A stretch of DNA of 64,000 nucleotides from Syngnathus acus (GCF_901709675.1 NC_051100.1:3780001-3844000), one strand, 5' to 3'; positions 13,215 through 25,194 are shown, numbered from the stretch's first letter. Made by a program: numbers and translations. Notes: a model not told the origin generated them from the letters alone.

Positions 13215-13490
13215 CATCAGACCTTGGCCGTCTGCACTCTTTTGTACCAGTCATGTGCATTCCAGTTAAGTGAACTGCAGCTTTAGAATTGGTTCACTCA
13301 AAAGATTTGTTCAAAAGAATCGTTCACCGAATCGTTCGCTACACTTTCTTATTTATTTATTTATTCTTTTTTTTTTTTTTTTTTTTAACCTCGTACCTAA
13401 TAACAGGCCACTTTATTAGGGAAATATCATGGTCAAAGGTCTTGGAAAACATGTTGGAATGCGGCCCCGAGGACTAGAGCTTGACACCTG

Positions 13491-16310
13491 TGACCTTTGA
13501 CCATGATATTTCCCTAATAAAGTGGCCTGTTATTAGGTACACTTGAAAATGGCGGTGTACCTAATGGAGTGTCCATGTGATTCCCTCGTTAAGTGCACCT
13601 GCGTGAAAAGTTTTAGCTCCTGCGGAACGTGAAAGGAGCTAAAACTTTTCACGCAGGTGCGTTTAACGAGGGTAACCTGGAAAACATATTGGAACGCGGC
13701 CCCGAGGACTAGAGCTTGACACCTGTGACCTTTGACCATGATATTTCCCTAATAAAGTGGCCTGTTATTAGGTACACTTGGAAATGGCGGTGTACCTAAT
13801 GGAGTGTCCATGTGATTCCCTCGTTAAGTGCACCTGCGTGAAAAGTTTTAGCTCCTGCGGAACGTGAAAGAAGCTAAAACTTTTCACGCAGGTGCGTTTA
13901 ACGAGGGTAACCTGGAAAACATATTGGAACGTGGCCCCGAGGACTAGAGCTTGACACCTGTGACCTTTGACCATGATATTTCCCTAATAAAGTGGCCTGT
14001 TATTAGGTACACTTGAAAATGGCGGTGTACCTAATGGGGTGTCCATGTGATTCCCTCGTTAAGTGCACCTGCGTGAAAAGTTTTAGCTCCTGCGGAACGT
14101 GAAAGAAGCTAAAACTTTTCACGCAGGTGCGTTTAACGAGGGTAACCTGGAAAACATATTGGAACGCGGCCCAGAGGACTAGAGCTTGACACCTGTGACC
14201 TTTGACCATGATATTTCCCTAATAAAGTGGCCTGTTATTAGGTACACTTGAAGATGGCGGTGTACCTAATGGAGTGTCCATGTGATTCCCTCGTTAAGTG
14301 CACCTGCGTGAAAAGTTTTAGCTCCTGCGGAACGTGAAAGGAGCTAAAACTTTTCACGCAGGTGCGTTTAACGAGGGTAACCTGGAAAACATATTGGAAC
14401 GCGGCCCCGAGGACGAGCGCTTGACACGTGTGACCTTTGACCATGATATTTCCCTAATAAAGTGGCCTGTTATTAGGTACACTTGAAGATGGCGGTGTAC
14501 CTAATGGAGTGTCCATGTGATTCCCTCGTTAAGTGCACCTGCGTGAAAAGTTTTAGCTCCTGCGGAACGTGAAAGAAGCTAAAACTTTTCACGCAGGTGT
14601 GTTTAACGAGGGTAACCTGGAAAACATATTGGAACGCGGCCCAGAGGACTAGAGCTTGACACCTGTGACCTTTGACCATGATATTTCCCTAATAAAGTGG
14701 CCTGTTATTAGGTACACTTGAAAATGGCGGTGTACCTAATGGAGTGTCCATGTGATTCCCTCGTTAAGTGCACCTGCGTGAAAAGTTTTAGCTCCTGCGG
14801 AACGTGAAAGAAGCTAAAACTTTTCACGCAGGTGTGTTTAACGAGGGTAACCTGGAAAACATATTGGAACGCGGCCCAGAGGACTAGAGCTTGACACCTG
14901 TGACCTTTGACCATGATATTTCCCTAATAAAGTGGCCTGTTATTAAGTACACTTGAAAATGGCGGTGTACCTAATGGAGTGTCCATGTGATTCCCTCGTT
15001 AAGTGCACCTGCGTGAAAAGTTTTAGCTCCTGCGGAACGTGAAAGAAGCTAAAACTTTTCACGCAGGTGTGTTTAACGAGGGTAACCTGGAAAACATATT
15101 GGAACGCGGCCCCGAGGACGAGCGCTTGACACGTGTGACCTTTGACCATGATATTTCCCTAATAAAGTGGCCTGTTATTAGGTACACTTGAAGATGGCGG
15201 TGTACCTAATGGAGTGTCCATGTGATTCCCTCGTTAAGTGCACCTGCGTGAAAAGTTTTAGCTCCTGCGGAACGTGAAAGAAGCTAAAACTTTTCACGCA
15301 GGTGCGTTTAACGAGGGTAACCTGGAAAACATATTGGAACGCGGCCCCGAGGACTAGAGCTTGACACCTGTGACCTTTGACCGTGATATTTCCCTAATAA
15401 AGTGGCCTGTTATTAGGTACACTTGAAAATGGCGGTGTACCTAATGGAGTGTCCATGTGATTCCCTCGTTAAGTGCACCTGCGTGAAAAGTTTTAGCTCC
15501 TGCGGAACGTGAAAGAAGCTAAAACTTTTCACGCAGGTGCGTTTAACGAGGGTAACCTGGAAAACATATTGGAACGTGGCCCCGAGGACTAGAGCTTGAC
15601 ACCTGTGACCTTTGACCATGATATTTCCCTAATAAAGTGGCCTGTTATTAGGTACACTTGAAAATGGCGGTGTACCTAATGGAGTGTCCATGTGATTCCC
15701 TCATTAAGTGCACCTGCGTGAAAAGTTTTAGCTCCTGCGGAACGTGAAAGAAGCTAAAACTTTTCACGCAGGTGCGTTTAACGAGGGTAACCTGGAAAAC
15801 ATATTGGAACGCGGCCCAGAGGACTAGAGCTTGACACCTGTGACCTTTGACCATGATATTTCCCTAATAAAGTGGCCTGTTATTAGGTACACTTGAAAAT
15901 GGCGGTGTACCTAATGGAGTGTCCATGTGATTCCCTCGTTAAGTGCACCTGCGTGAAAAGTTTTAGCTCCTGCGGAACGTGAAAGAAGCTAAAACTTTTC
16001 ACGCAGGTGTGTTTAACGAGGGTAACCTGGAAAACATATTGGAACGCGGCCCAGAGGACTAGAGCTTGACACCTGTGACCTTTGACCATGATATTTCCCT
16101 AATAAAGTGGCCTGTTATTAGGTACACTTGAAAATGGCGGTGTACCTAATGGAGTGTCCGTGTGATTCCCTCGTTAAGTGCACCTGCGTGAAAAGTTTTA
16201 GCTCCTGCAGAACGTGAAAGGAGCTAAAACTTTTCACGCAGGTGCGCTTAACGAGGGTCACTTGGAAAACATGTTGGAACGCGGCCCCTCAAGGACTGGA
16301 GGTCGGCACC
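13491..16310. repeat. Tandem array of twelve 235-bp units with hairpin and DR1 site
   Basis: Twelve head-to-tail units recur at exactly 235 bp with only scattered substitutions, so the array is homogeneous and probably young or kept alike by conversion. Each unit has a 39-bp inverted repeat with a 12-base loop (first unit: arms 13583-13621 and 13634-13672, 37 of 39 positions pairing). It also has a smaller AGGTACAC/GTGTACCT palindrome and a TGACCTTTGACCA site, which is a DR1 nuclear-receptor element on the minus strand. Part of the unit resembles the element arms, so it probably arose by amplification of arm sequence. Each unit carries a 68-codon minus-strand frame; one copy (15178-15384) has lost its start codon. 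I do not take these frames as genes. Confidence 0.95.
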
Positions 16311-16814
16311 CCTGGTTTAAGTGAAAAGTGCCACACCCGCCCTCACCCCCACTTTCTGATTGGCTGTTTGATCTGTGACGTCATTCGGACACTCTATTAG
16401 GTACACCGCCATTTTCATGTTCGTTCGCGAAGATTCATGAGTGAGTGACAGACAACGTTGCTGCTATGCCAGCCAACACGTTATGCCGACATTGATGTTT
16501 TAATTTTGTATTTGTTGGATTGTAGTTGATGGTGTTATTATACCGAATGTGTTTGAATAAAAGGTTGAAAAAAAAATCCGTTATGCAGACATTTGTTATT
16601 TTGGGGGACACCAACTCATATAAATGTAAAACACATACATATTGTCATATAAAGCAGTTAACCAAATGTCTGATTTTTATGTTTTAATTGGTGAATATAA
16701 AAACAAGGAATAAAACACCAGACAAGTTTTAACATAAATGTTTATTTAAAAATAAATAATAATAATAAAAGTAAATTTCAAACCAGCAATCCAATGTGAA
16801 ATTGCAATAGACAT

Positions 16815-17440
16815 ATTTGATGATGATAATGATAGAACTTTATTCATCCCACAGCGGGGAAATTCAGTTGTCACAGCAGCGCATATGAGTGCAAGAATAA
16901 AACAAGTGCCAGAATTACAAAAAAGGCTAAACAACAGACAAGGACAAACACAAGTGCTGCTAGCAGAGACGAAACACATTCATTTTATCAGGTGGCATGC
17001 ATGTTGTAAAGTCTGACAGGAATGAAGGACATGCAGAACCGAGGGTGCAAAAGTATGCCATTAAAGGAGCTGCTCAGGGACCGCACAATCTCATGGAGGG
17101 GGTGAGAGGTGTCAGTACTGCCCCCACCCCAGCAGACCACAGCGTAGAGGATGGCTGAGGCCACCACAGAGTCATAGAAGGTCCGGAGGAGAGCCCTGCA
17201 CACACCGAAGGACCTCAGTCTTCTCAGCAGGTGGAGGCGACTCTGGCCCTTTTTGTACAGGGCGTGGGTGTGATCAGTCCAGTCCAGTTTGTTGTTAAGG
17301 CGAACACCCAGGAGTTTGTAGTTCTCCACTACCTCAATGTCCGATCCCTGGATGTTCACCGGAGTGAAGATGGGTGCTGTCCTCCCGAAGCTCACAATCA
17401 ACTCCTTCGTCTTGCTGGTGTTCAGCTGAAGCTGGTTGAG
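16815..17440 (-). mobile_element. 5'-truncated LINE inserted in the right arm of element 1
   Basis: This is the 3' end of a non-LTR retrotransposon on the minus strand. The plus-strand left edge holds a degenerate ATG/ATC-rich tail and a fish LINE 3' end (ACTTTATTCATCCCACAGCG). Arm sequence resumes on both sides: the CAATTTCACA block at about 16795-16805 and the CTACTATAAGTG block at about 17453-17464. This shows that the LINE landed after the arm existed. Its family is probably the L2/CR1 group, judged from protein style only. Confidence 0.7.
16988..17431 (-). pseudogene. LINE reverse transcriptase C-terminal fragment
   Basis: About 147 codons read through without a stop. They include LNQLQLNTSKTKEL, YKLLGVRLNNKLDW, HALYKKGQSRLHLLRRLRSF and FYDSVVASAILYAVVCWGG. 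This is the thumb and post-catalytic region of fish non-LTR reverse transcriptases. The fingers, the palm catalytic residues and the endonuclease are absent because the copy is 5' truncated. It cannot move itself. Confidence 0.8.
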
Positions 17441-17746
17441 CGTTATTTAAAAACTACTATAAGTGTTAGAAAATAAAGATTACCCAAAGAGAAGCATAAT
17501 CACCCACTGACTCAGTTGGTGAACGGGAAATGCAATTCGCGACTCGTTCGTGAACCGGAAGTAGCGTCATTGTCTTCTTCGTTTTGTTTTACGGTGACGG
17601 TGGCACTAGCTTCAATACGCATTACCGACACCTACTGGTTGAAGTCATGAACTGAAAGAATTCGTTGAACCATTCGTTTGAACGAATCATTTGAGTTAAC
17701 TGATTTTGATTTAGTTTACTTAAAAGAACTGGAGTGCACATCACTA

Positions 17747-18640
17747 CCTGTTACTTAATGCAAATAATCCTTTCAGTTTAATTTTTCTTTTCATTGAAGC
17801 TATTGAGGAGAGAAAAAGTGCCAGGACTATAATTTCCATTTCAGGAGGTGGAAATTCAGGCCTAGTCAACATGATCATTTGGGGGAACCGGCTAATAAAG
17901 TGAGCTTTGTGTTGCTTAGATGAATGGAACGGACGTGTTGTTTTGACAGTCAATTAGATAGCGGGCAAGCCGTAATGTTTTGCTAACTTAGTGTCTGTTG
18001 GCTCCTCCACCACCGATCTTCTCAGTACTTTTATTTGAGGGATCCACTCAATTTGTACTTCTCACCCACTGATTGACAATCATCTACCAGAGTGCCAAAT
18101 TATCCAACATATTGTGGATAATTTACAGAGTCAGCATTTTTATAGTACAGTAGTTGAATCACTTCTTCTCTACTTCTAAGTGTAGCCTCGGCTTTGCCGA
18201 ATAAACGCCAGTCCCGAGTTTGAGCGAGTATTTCAAAACAGCACGTGTTTTGCGGTAGCGCTCCATGCGCCGGCGTTCATGTCATATTACTGTAACGGGC
18301 CGGCGACATAAACATAATACGACACTTGTCTCTCTTTGGGGCCCGACGCGGTTGCCGCTACGGTGAAGTCACAGTGAGCTTCTTCATGTGGTCTCCGGGG
18401 GTTGGTGGGGACTCCAATGGGGGATGACATCATAGTGGAGGGCGTGGAGACCACATGGTCGCAGCTGGATGGAACGCCACCGCGGGTCAAAACAAACTTG
18501 TGCATGTCACATGGCCGCTTTCTCCTGCGATTGACATTTTTCTATCCACCAAGACGTTTGGCTGGATCACTTGCAACAACAACGGCAGACATCCCAGGCG
18601 CTCGAGTCGGAGAATACTGTAGGTTGCGGAGCGAGCAGAA
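17747..18640. other. Spacer between the two hAT-like elements
   Basis: No gene was recognised. The part from about 18170 to 18630 is more GC-rich than its surroundings and open in two frames, but matches no family I know. The last eight bases, 18633-18640 (gagcagaa), are the left target-site duplication of element 2. Confidence 0.5.
18633..18640 (+). repeat. Target-site duplication, left copy (element 2)
   Basis: The 8 bases gagcagaa directly precede the TAGTGATG end of element 2. They are repeated exactly at 21725-21732, directly after its other end. An 8-bp duplication is the hallmark of hAT transposition. Confidence 0.9.
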
Positions 18641-18840
18641 TAGTGATGTGCATTCCAGTTCTTTTAGGTGAAACGAATCTTTAGAATCAGTTCACTCAAA
18701 AGATTCGTTCAAACGAATCGTTCAATGAATCCCCCTAACCCTAACCCCCCCCCCCACACACACACACACACAATGATACGGCTTCTTTTTTTTTATATAT
18801 CCAGTGGAAACAACCCATACACATCAAACAATACAACTAC

Positions 18841-20479
18841 AGCTAGCTAACTAACCCTAGCTCTAACCCTAGCTCTAACCCTAACCCTAGCTCTAACCCT
18901 AATCCTAACCCTAGCTCTAACCCTAACCCTAGCTCTAGCTCTAGCTCTAACCCTAACCCTAGCTCTAACCCTAATCCTAACCCTAGCTCTAGCTCTAGCT
19001 CTAGCTCTAACCCTAACCCTAGCTCTAACCCTAACCCTAACCCTAACCGTAGCTGTAACCCTAACCCTAGCTCCAGCTCTAACCCTAGCTCTAACACTAA
19101 CCCTAACCCTAGCTCTAGCTCTAACCCGAACCCTAACCCTAACCCTAGCTCTAAACCTAACCCTAACCCTAGCTCTAACCCTAACCGTAGCTGTAACCCT
19201 AACCCTAGCTCTAACCCTAACCCTAACCCTAGCTCTAGCTCTAGCTCTAGCTCTAGCTCGAGCTCTAGCTCTAGCTCTAGCTCTAGCTCTAACCCTAACC
19301 CCTAGCTCTAACCCTAACCCTAGCTCTAACCCTAGCTCTAACCCTAACCCTAACCCTAACCCTAACTCTAACTCTAACCCTAGCGCTAACCCTAGCCCTA
19401 ATCCTAGCTCTAGCTCTAGCTCTAACCCTAACCCTAACCCTAGCTCTAACCCTAATCCTAACCCTAACCCTAGCCCTAGCCCTAGCCCTAGCCCTAGCCC
19501 TAGCCCTAGCCCTAGCCCTAACCCTAACCCTAACCCTAGCTCTAGCTCTAGCTCTAACCCTAACTCTAGCTCTAACCCTAACCCTAGCTCTAACCCTAGC
19601 TCTAACCCTAACCCTAGCTCTAACCCTCGCTCTAACCCTAACCCTAATCCTAACCCTAACCCTAACCCTAGCTCTAACCCTAACCCTAACCCTAGCTCCA
19701 GCTCTAGCTCTAACCCTAACCCTAGCTCTAACCCTAACCCTAACCGTAGCTGTAACCCTAACCCTAGCTCCAGCTCTAACCCTAGCTCTAACACTAACAC
19801 TAACCCTAACCCTAGCTCTAGCTCTAACCCGAACCCTAACACTAGCTCTAAACCTAACCCTAACCCTAACCCTAGCTCTAACCCTAACCGTAGCTGTAAC
19901 CCTAACCCTAGCTCTAACCCTAACCCTAACCCTAACCCTAACCCTAGCTCTAGCTCGAGCTCTAGCTCTAACCCTAACCCCTAGCTCTAACCCTAACCCT
20001 AACCCTAGCTCTAACCCTAGCTCTAACCCTAACCCTAACCCTAACTCTAACTCTAACTCTAACCCTAGCGCTAACCCTAGCCCTAATCCTAGCTCTAGCT
20101 CTAGCTCTAGCTCTAACCCTAACCCTAGCTCTAACCCTAACCCTAGCTCTAACCCTAATCCTAACCCTAGCCCTAGCCCTAGCCCTAGCCCTAGCCCTAG
20201 CCCTAGCCCTAACCCTAACCCTAGCTCTAGCTCTAGCTCTAGCTCTAGCTCTAGCTCTAGCTCTAACCCTAACTCTAGCTCTAACCCTAACCCTAGCTCT
20301 AACCCTAGCTCTAACCCTAACCCTAGCTCTAACCCTCGCTCTAACCCTAACCCTAATCCTAACCCTAGCTCTAACCCTAACCCTAACCCTAGCTCCAGCT
20401 CTATCCCTTACCCTAACCCTAGCGCTAACCCTAACCCTAACCCCAGCTCTAACCCTAGCTCTAAACCTAACCCTAAGCT
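18841..20479. repeat. Telomere-like CTAACC/CTAGCT hexamer array with higher-order repeats
   Basis: About 1.6 kb consists almost wholly of hexamers in one register: CTAACC (the vertebrate telomere repeat) mixed with CTAGCT, CTAGCC, CTAATC, CTAACT and rarer variants. Marker variants recur about 0.7 kb apart: the CCGTAGCTGTAACCC block near 19046 and 19744, the GCGCTAACCCTAGCC block near 19383 and 20067, and the CCCTCGCTCTAACCC block near 19624 and 20335. The array therefore contains at least two higher-order copies. The minus strand gives a 331-codon Leu-Gly/Leu-Glu/Arg-Val frame, which is a by-product of the 6-bp period. It is not a chromosome end, because unique sequence and prkg1 continue beyond it. 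Confidence 0.95.
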
Positions 20480-20552
20480 TTAGGGAGGTGTATGGTTATA
20501 TGGGGTAGTACACGAGCAACTGTGTTGCAAATTTTGTATAATAAAATTTTTA

Positions 20553-20623
20553 GGCCCCACTGAGATTCGAACCCGTGCAGCTGGGGTGAGAGTCCAGAGC
20601 ACTAACCACTACACTATGGAAGC
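20553..20623 (-). pseudogene. tRNA-Glu(CTC)-like pseudogene or SINE head
   Basis: The minus strand reads GCTTCCATAGTGTAGTGGTTA at the A-box side and GGGTTCGAATC at the B box. A seven-base loop, CTCTCAC, would place anticodon CTC with T33 and A37. The acceptor ends pair mostly, with one mismatch and wobbles, but the T-stem pairs badly. It therefore looks like a decayed tRNA or tRNA-derived SINE inside element 2, not an active gene. Confidence 0.5.
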
Positions 20624-20682
20624 CTCGCTCACCTTACTTGGAATAAATATGGTTTTATTGAGTAGCTCACAAGCGAATAGAC

Positions 20683-20765
20683 GTCCCCAACCTTTTTTGC
20701 GCCACGGACCGATTACCTGTCAGAAATATTTTCGCGGACCGGCCTTTATATGAATAAATAATACA
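20683..20765 (+). mobile_element. Fragment of a hAT-like MITE (GTCCCCAACC end)
   Basis: The stretch begins GTCCCCAACCTTTTTTGCG, followed by CCACGGACCG and TTTTCGCGGACCGGCC. This is the familiar end of a hAT-derived repeat found in many vertebrate genomes. Only one end is present. Confidence 0.55.
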
Positions 20766-20957
20766 TTTATGATAAATATATAAATACGATGAAATAAAAT
20801 GATACGACTATTTCTTTCAGTAGTTTTTTTTTTAGTTTTTCCTTGCTCTCTTGGGAGCTTAAGATCAGGGGATGCTTTGAGAATAATTGTCAATGATATA
20901 TCGTATATATGCATATATATATAAACATCAGACAAGTTTTAACAGGTTTTTAATGTT

Positions 20958-21695
20958 TATTGAAATAATCAAAAGTCAAAGTCTGCTTTATTGTCAATTT
21001 CTTCACATGCCAAGACACACAAAGAAATCGAAATTACGTTCCCACTATCCCATGGTGACAAGACATAGTACACAATACACATACAATTAAACAACACAAA
21101 AAAATTAAAACAAGAAGGCACAAACAATGAATAAATAAGAGTGATGAATAAATAATAAATAAACAAACAACAATAAATAAGAGGAGCAAAAATGGAGCAA
21201 GTGTGCATACAGCAGACAGTCAGAATATAGCGCAAAAGTACAGGACGCTACACAGAAGGGGGGAGAGAGTTCAGGATCCTAACAGCCTGGAGTATGAAGC
21301 TGTTGGTGAGTCTGGTGGTGCGGGAGCGCAGGCTCCTGTACCTCTTCCCAGAGGGCAGAAGATCAAACAAAGAGTGAGCGAGGTGACTCACATCACTCAC
21401 AATCGTGGTCGCCTTGCGGGTGAGATGGGAGGTGCAAATGTCCTTCAGGGAGGGGAGTGAAGCACCAATAATCTTACCAGCCGTGTTCACTATGCGCTGC
21501 AGGGCCTTCATGTTGTATTCAGTGCAGCTACCACCCCAAACAGCGATACAACAGGAGAGGACGCTCTCAATGGTGCCACGGTAGAATGTAGTCATGACGG
21601 CCGGAGGAGCACTTGCTCGCCTGAGCTTCTGCAGGAAGTACAGGCGGCGCTGAGCTTTCTTCGCCAGTGATGCGGTGTTGGTGGACCAGGAGAGA
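20958..21695 (-). mobile_element. 5'-truncated LINE inside element 2
   Basis: The plus-strand left side (20965-21250) is a fish LINE 3' region (GTCTGCTTTATTGTCAATTT, then CTTCACATGCC) followed by AATAAA-type short repeats. The coding remnant lies to the right on the minus strand. It differs in sequence from the LINE in element 1, so the insertions were independent. Confidence 0.7.
21248..21695 (-). pseudogene. LINE reverse transcriptase C-terminal fragment
   Basis: The open frame reads SLAKKAQRRLYFLQKLRRA, FYRGTIESVLSCCIAVWGG, LQRIVNTAGKIIGASLPSL and LFDLLPSGKRYRSLRSRTTR, ending with a stop near 21248. This is the C-terminal tail found after the reverse transcriptase domain in fish LINEs. 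The catalytic part is missing. Confidence 0.8.
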
Positions 21696-21724
21696 TCGAA
21701 TCATTCACTCACGAGCCAACAATA

Positions 21725-21732
21725 GAGCAGAA
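21725..21732 (+). repeat. Target-site duplication, right copy (element 2)
   Basis: These bases (gagcagaa) are an exact copy of 18633-18640 and follow directly after the CAACAATA end of element 2. Confidence 0.9.
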
Positions 21733-24489
<2,757 letters not shown>

Positions 24490-24495
24490 TTTATT
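24490..24495 (-). terminator. Candidate poly(A) signal of dkk1
   Basis: A minus-strand AATAAA lies about 410 bases downstream of the dkk1 stop codon. It is the first canonical hexamer I found after the stop, giving a 3' UTR of about 0.43 kb. The cleavage site itself cannot be read from the sequence. Confidence 0.5.
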
Positions 24496-24904
24496 ATATA
24501 TATATTATTTGTGTGTTAAATGTTTGCTGCACTTAAATTCTCTGGTAGGTAGGTTCCCCAGCCGTCATTCACAATACAGTAATTTACTGCAATAACCGAG
24601 GCTTCAAGTTCCATAAAAACAGAAACAAAAAAAACAGCTCTGCCATTAACCGCCATGGACAATTGATCTGGACCCCCCTCCTCCCCCTCCCTTCTACATC
24701 CCCTCTCATCCATTCACAGGCAAGTCCATCATCTGTGCTGGTATATCACTTTTCTCAGGAAGCGCATCTTTACTTCCTGGCGCTGTCTCGCTGTCAGCAG
24801 CGTTGGCAGGAAAGAAAGTCTTGGGTGATGGCATATGCGTGTGTGTGTGTGTATCAGTGTCTGTGACCTGTGTGTGCATGTGTGTGTGTACGTGAGTGCG
24901 CACG

Positions 24905-25194
24905 TCAGCGTCTCTGACAGGTGTGTAGGTTCCGTGCAGACGTCCTGCTGACGGCGTGCTGCTGTTGTTGTTGCTGCTGCTGCTCCCGCTCGTCTCTCTC
25001 GGGCCTGCACGCCAGGCCGTCGCCGCAGTCGCAGCGTTGGAAGAGCTCCAGGCCGTGGGTGCCCTTGCGGCGGTGGCGCGTGCACACCTGGCCCTCGCTC
25101 AGCACCGGCTTGCAGATGCGAGACCAGAAGTGGCGGGCGCAGCACAGGCCCTCCGAGCAGTCGGCCGAGCGCAGGCACGTGTCCCCTTCCTGAC
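24905..25194 (-). CDS. dkk1: dkk1 exon 4 (cysteine-rich domain 2 and stop)
   Basis: The acceptor is TCCTTCCAAG|GTCAGG and the stop TGA is at 24905-24907. The exon encodes [18 protein letters not shown] and onwards to LHTCQRR. It holds all ten cysteines of domain 2 and the eight-Gln tract, encoded by mixed CAG/CAA codons at about 24957-24980. Confidence 0.95.

Larger units (their letters stand above)
12110..17746 (-). mobile_element. Large non-autonomous hAT-like element 1 (palindromic, composite)
   Basis: The left end reads TAGTGTTGGCTCGTGAGTG and the right end, on the minus strand, reads TAGTGATGTGCACTCCAG. The same two end types bound element 2 at 18641-21724, so both belong to one family. 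Ends of the form YARNG and 8-bp target duplications are typical of hAT transposons. The 8 bases outside (TGCGTTAC left, CCTGTTAC right) match at only 5 of 8 positions, all in the inner GTTAC. Inside are a left arm (12200-13050), a 235-bp tandem array (13491-16310) and a right arm (16310-17650) that is an inverted copy of the left arm and is split by a LINE at about 16815-17440. No transposase reading frame is present. It is scored minus relative to element 2. Confidence 0.7.
18641..21724 (+). mobile_element. Large non-autonomous hAT-like element 2 with perfect TSD
   Basis: The element starts TAGTGATGTGCATTCCAG and ends CACTCACGAGCCAACAATA. Its short terminal inverted repeat matches at six of eight positions (TAGTGATG/TATTGTTG). 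Perfect gagcagaa duplications flank it. In order it carries a hAT-type end with TTCGTTCAAACGAATCG palindromes, a CA run, a 1.6-kb telomere-like hexamer array, a tRNA-Glu-like segment, a fragment beginning GTCCCCAACCTTTTTTGCG (a common vertebrate hAT-like repeat), a short arm block shared with element 1 (about 20925-20955), and a truncated LINE. No transposase is present. Confidence 0.88.

Noticed and set aside
13533-16089. Repeated 68-codon minus-strand frames in the 235-bp array
   Set aside because: The frame is copied because the DNA unit is copied. It has no family match, one copy lacks its start, and differences between units show no obvious preference for silent sites.
13491-16310. A CRISPR-like repeat array
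   Set aside because: Units are 235 bp head to tail without unique spacers, in a vertebrate genome.
18847-19842. 331-codon Leu-Gly/Leu-Glu/Arg-rich frame
   Set aside because: Any 6-bp repeat without stop words gives a long dipeptide frame. It shifts reading with the repeat variants and has no gene context.
18841-20479. A true chromosome end or fused telomere
   Set aside because: Unique DNA and conserved genes continue on both sides, the array holds two hexamer types, and it lies inside a transposon with a target-site duplication.
20553-20623. A functional tRNA-Glu gene
   Set aside because: The T-stem does not pair, the acceptor stem has a mismatch, and it sits inside a mobile element.
12110-21724. 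An autonomous transposase gene within the hAT-like elements
   Set aside because: No frame there resembles a hAT transposase; the only protein remnants are two LINE fragments.
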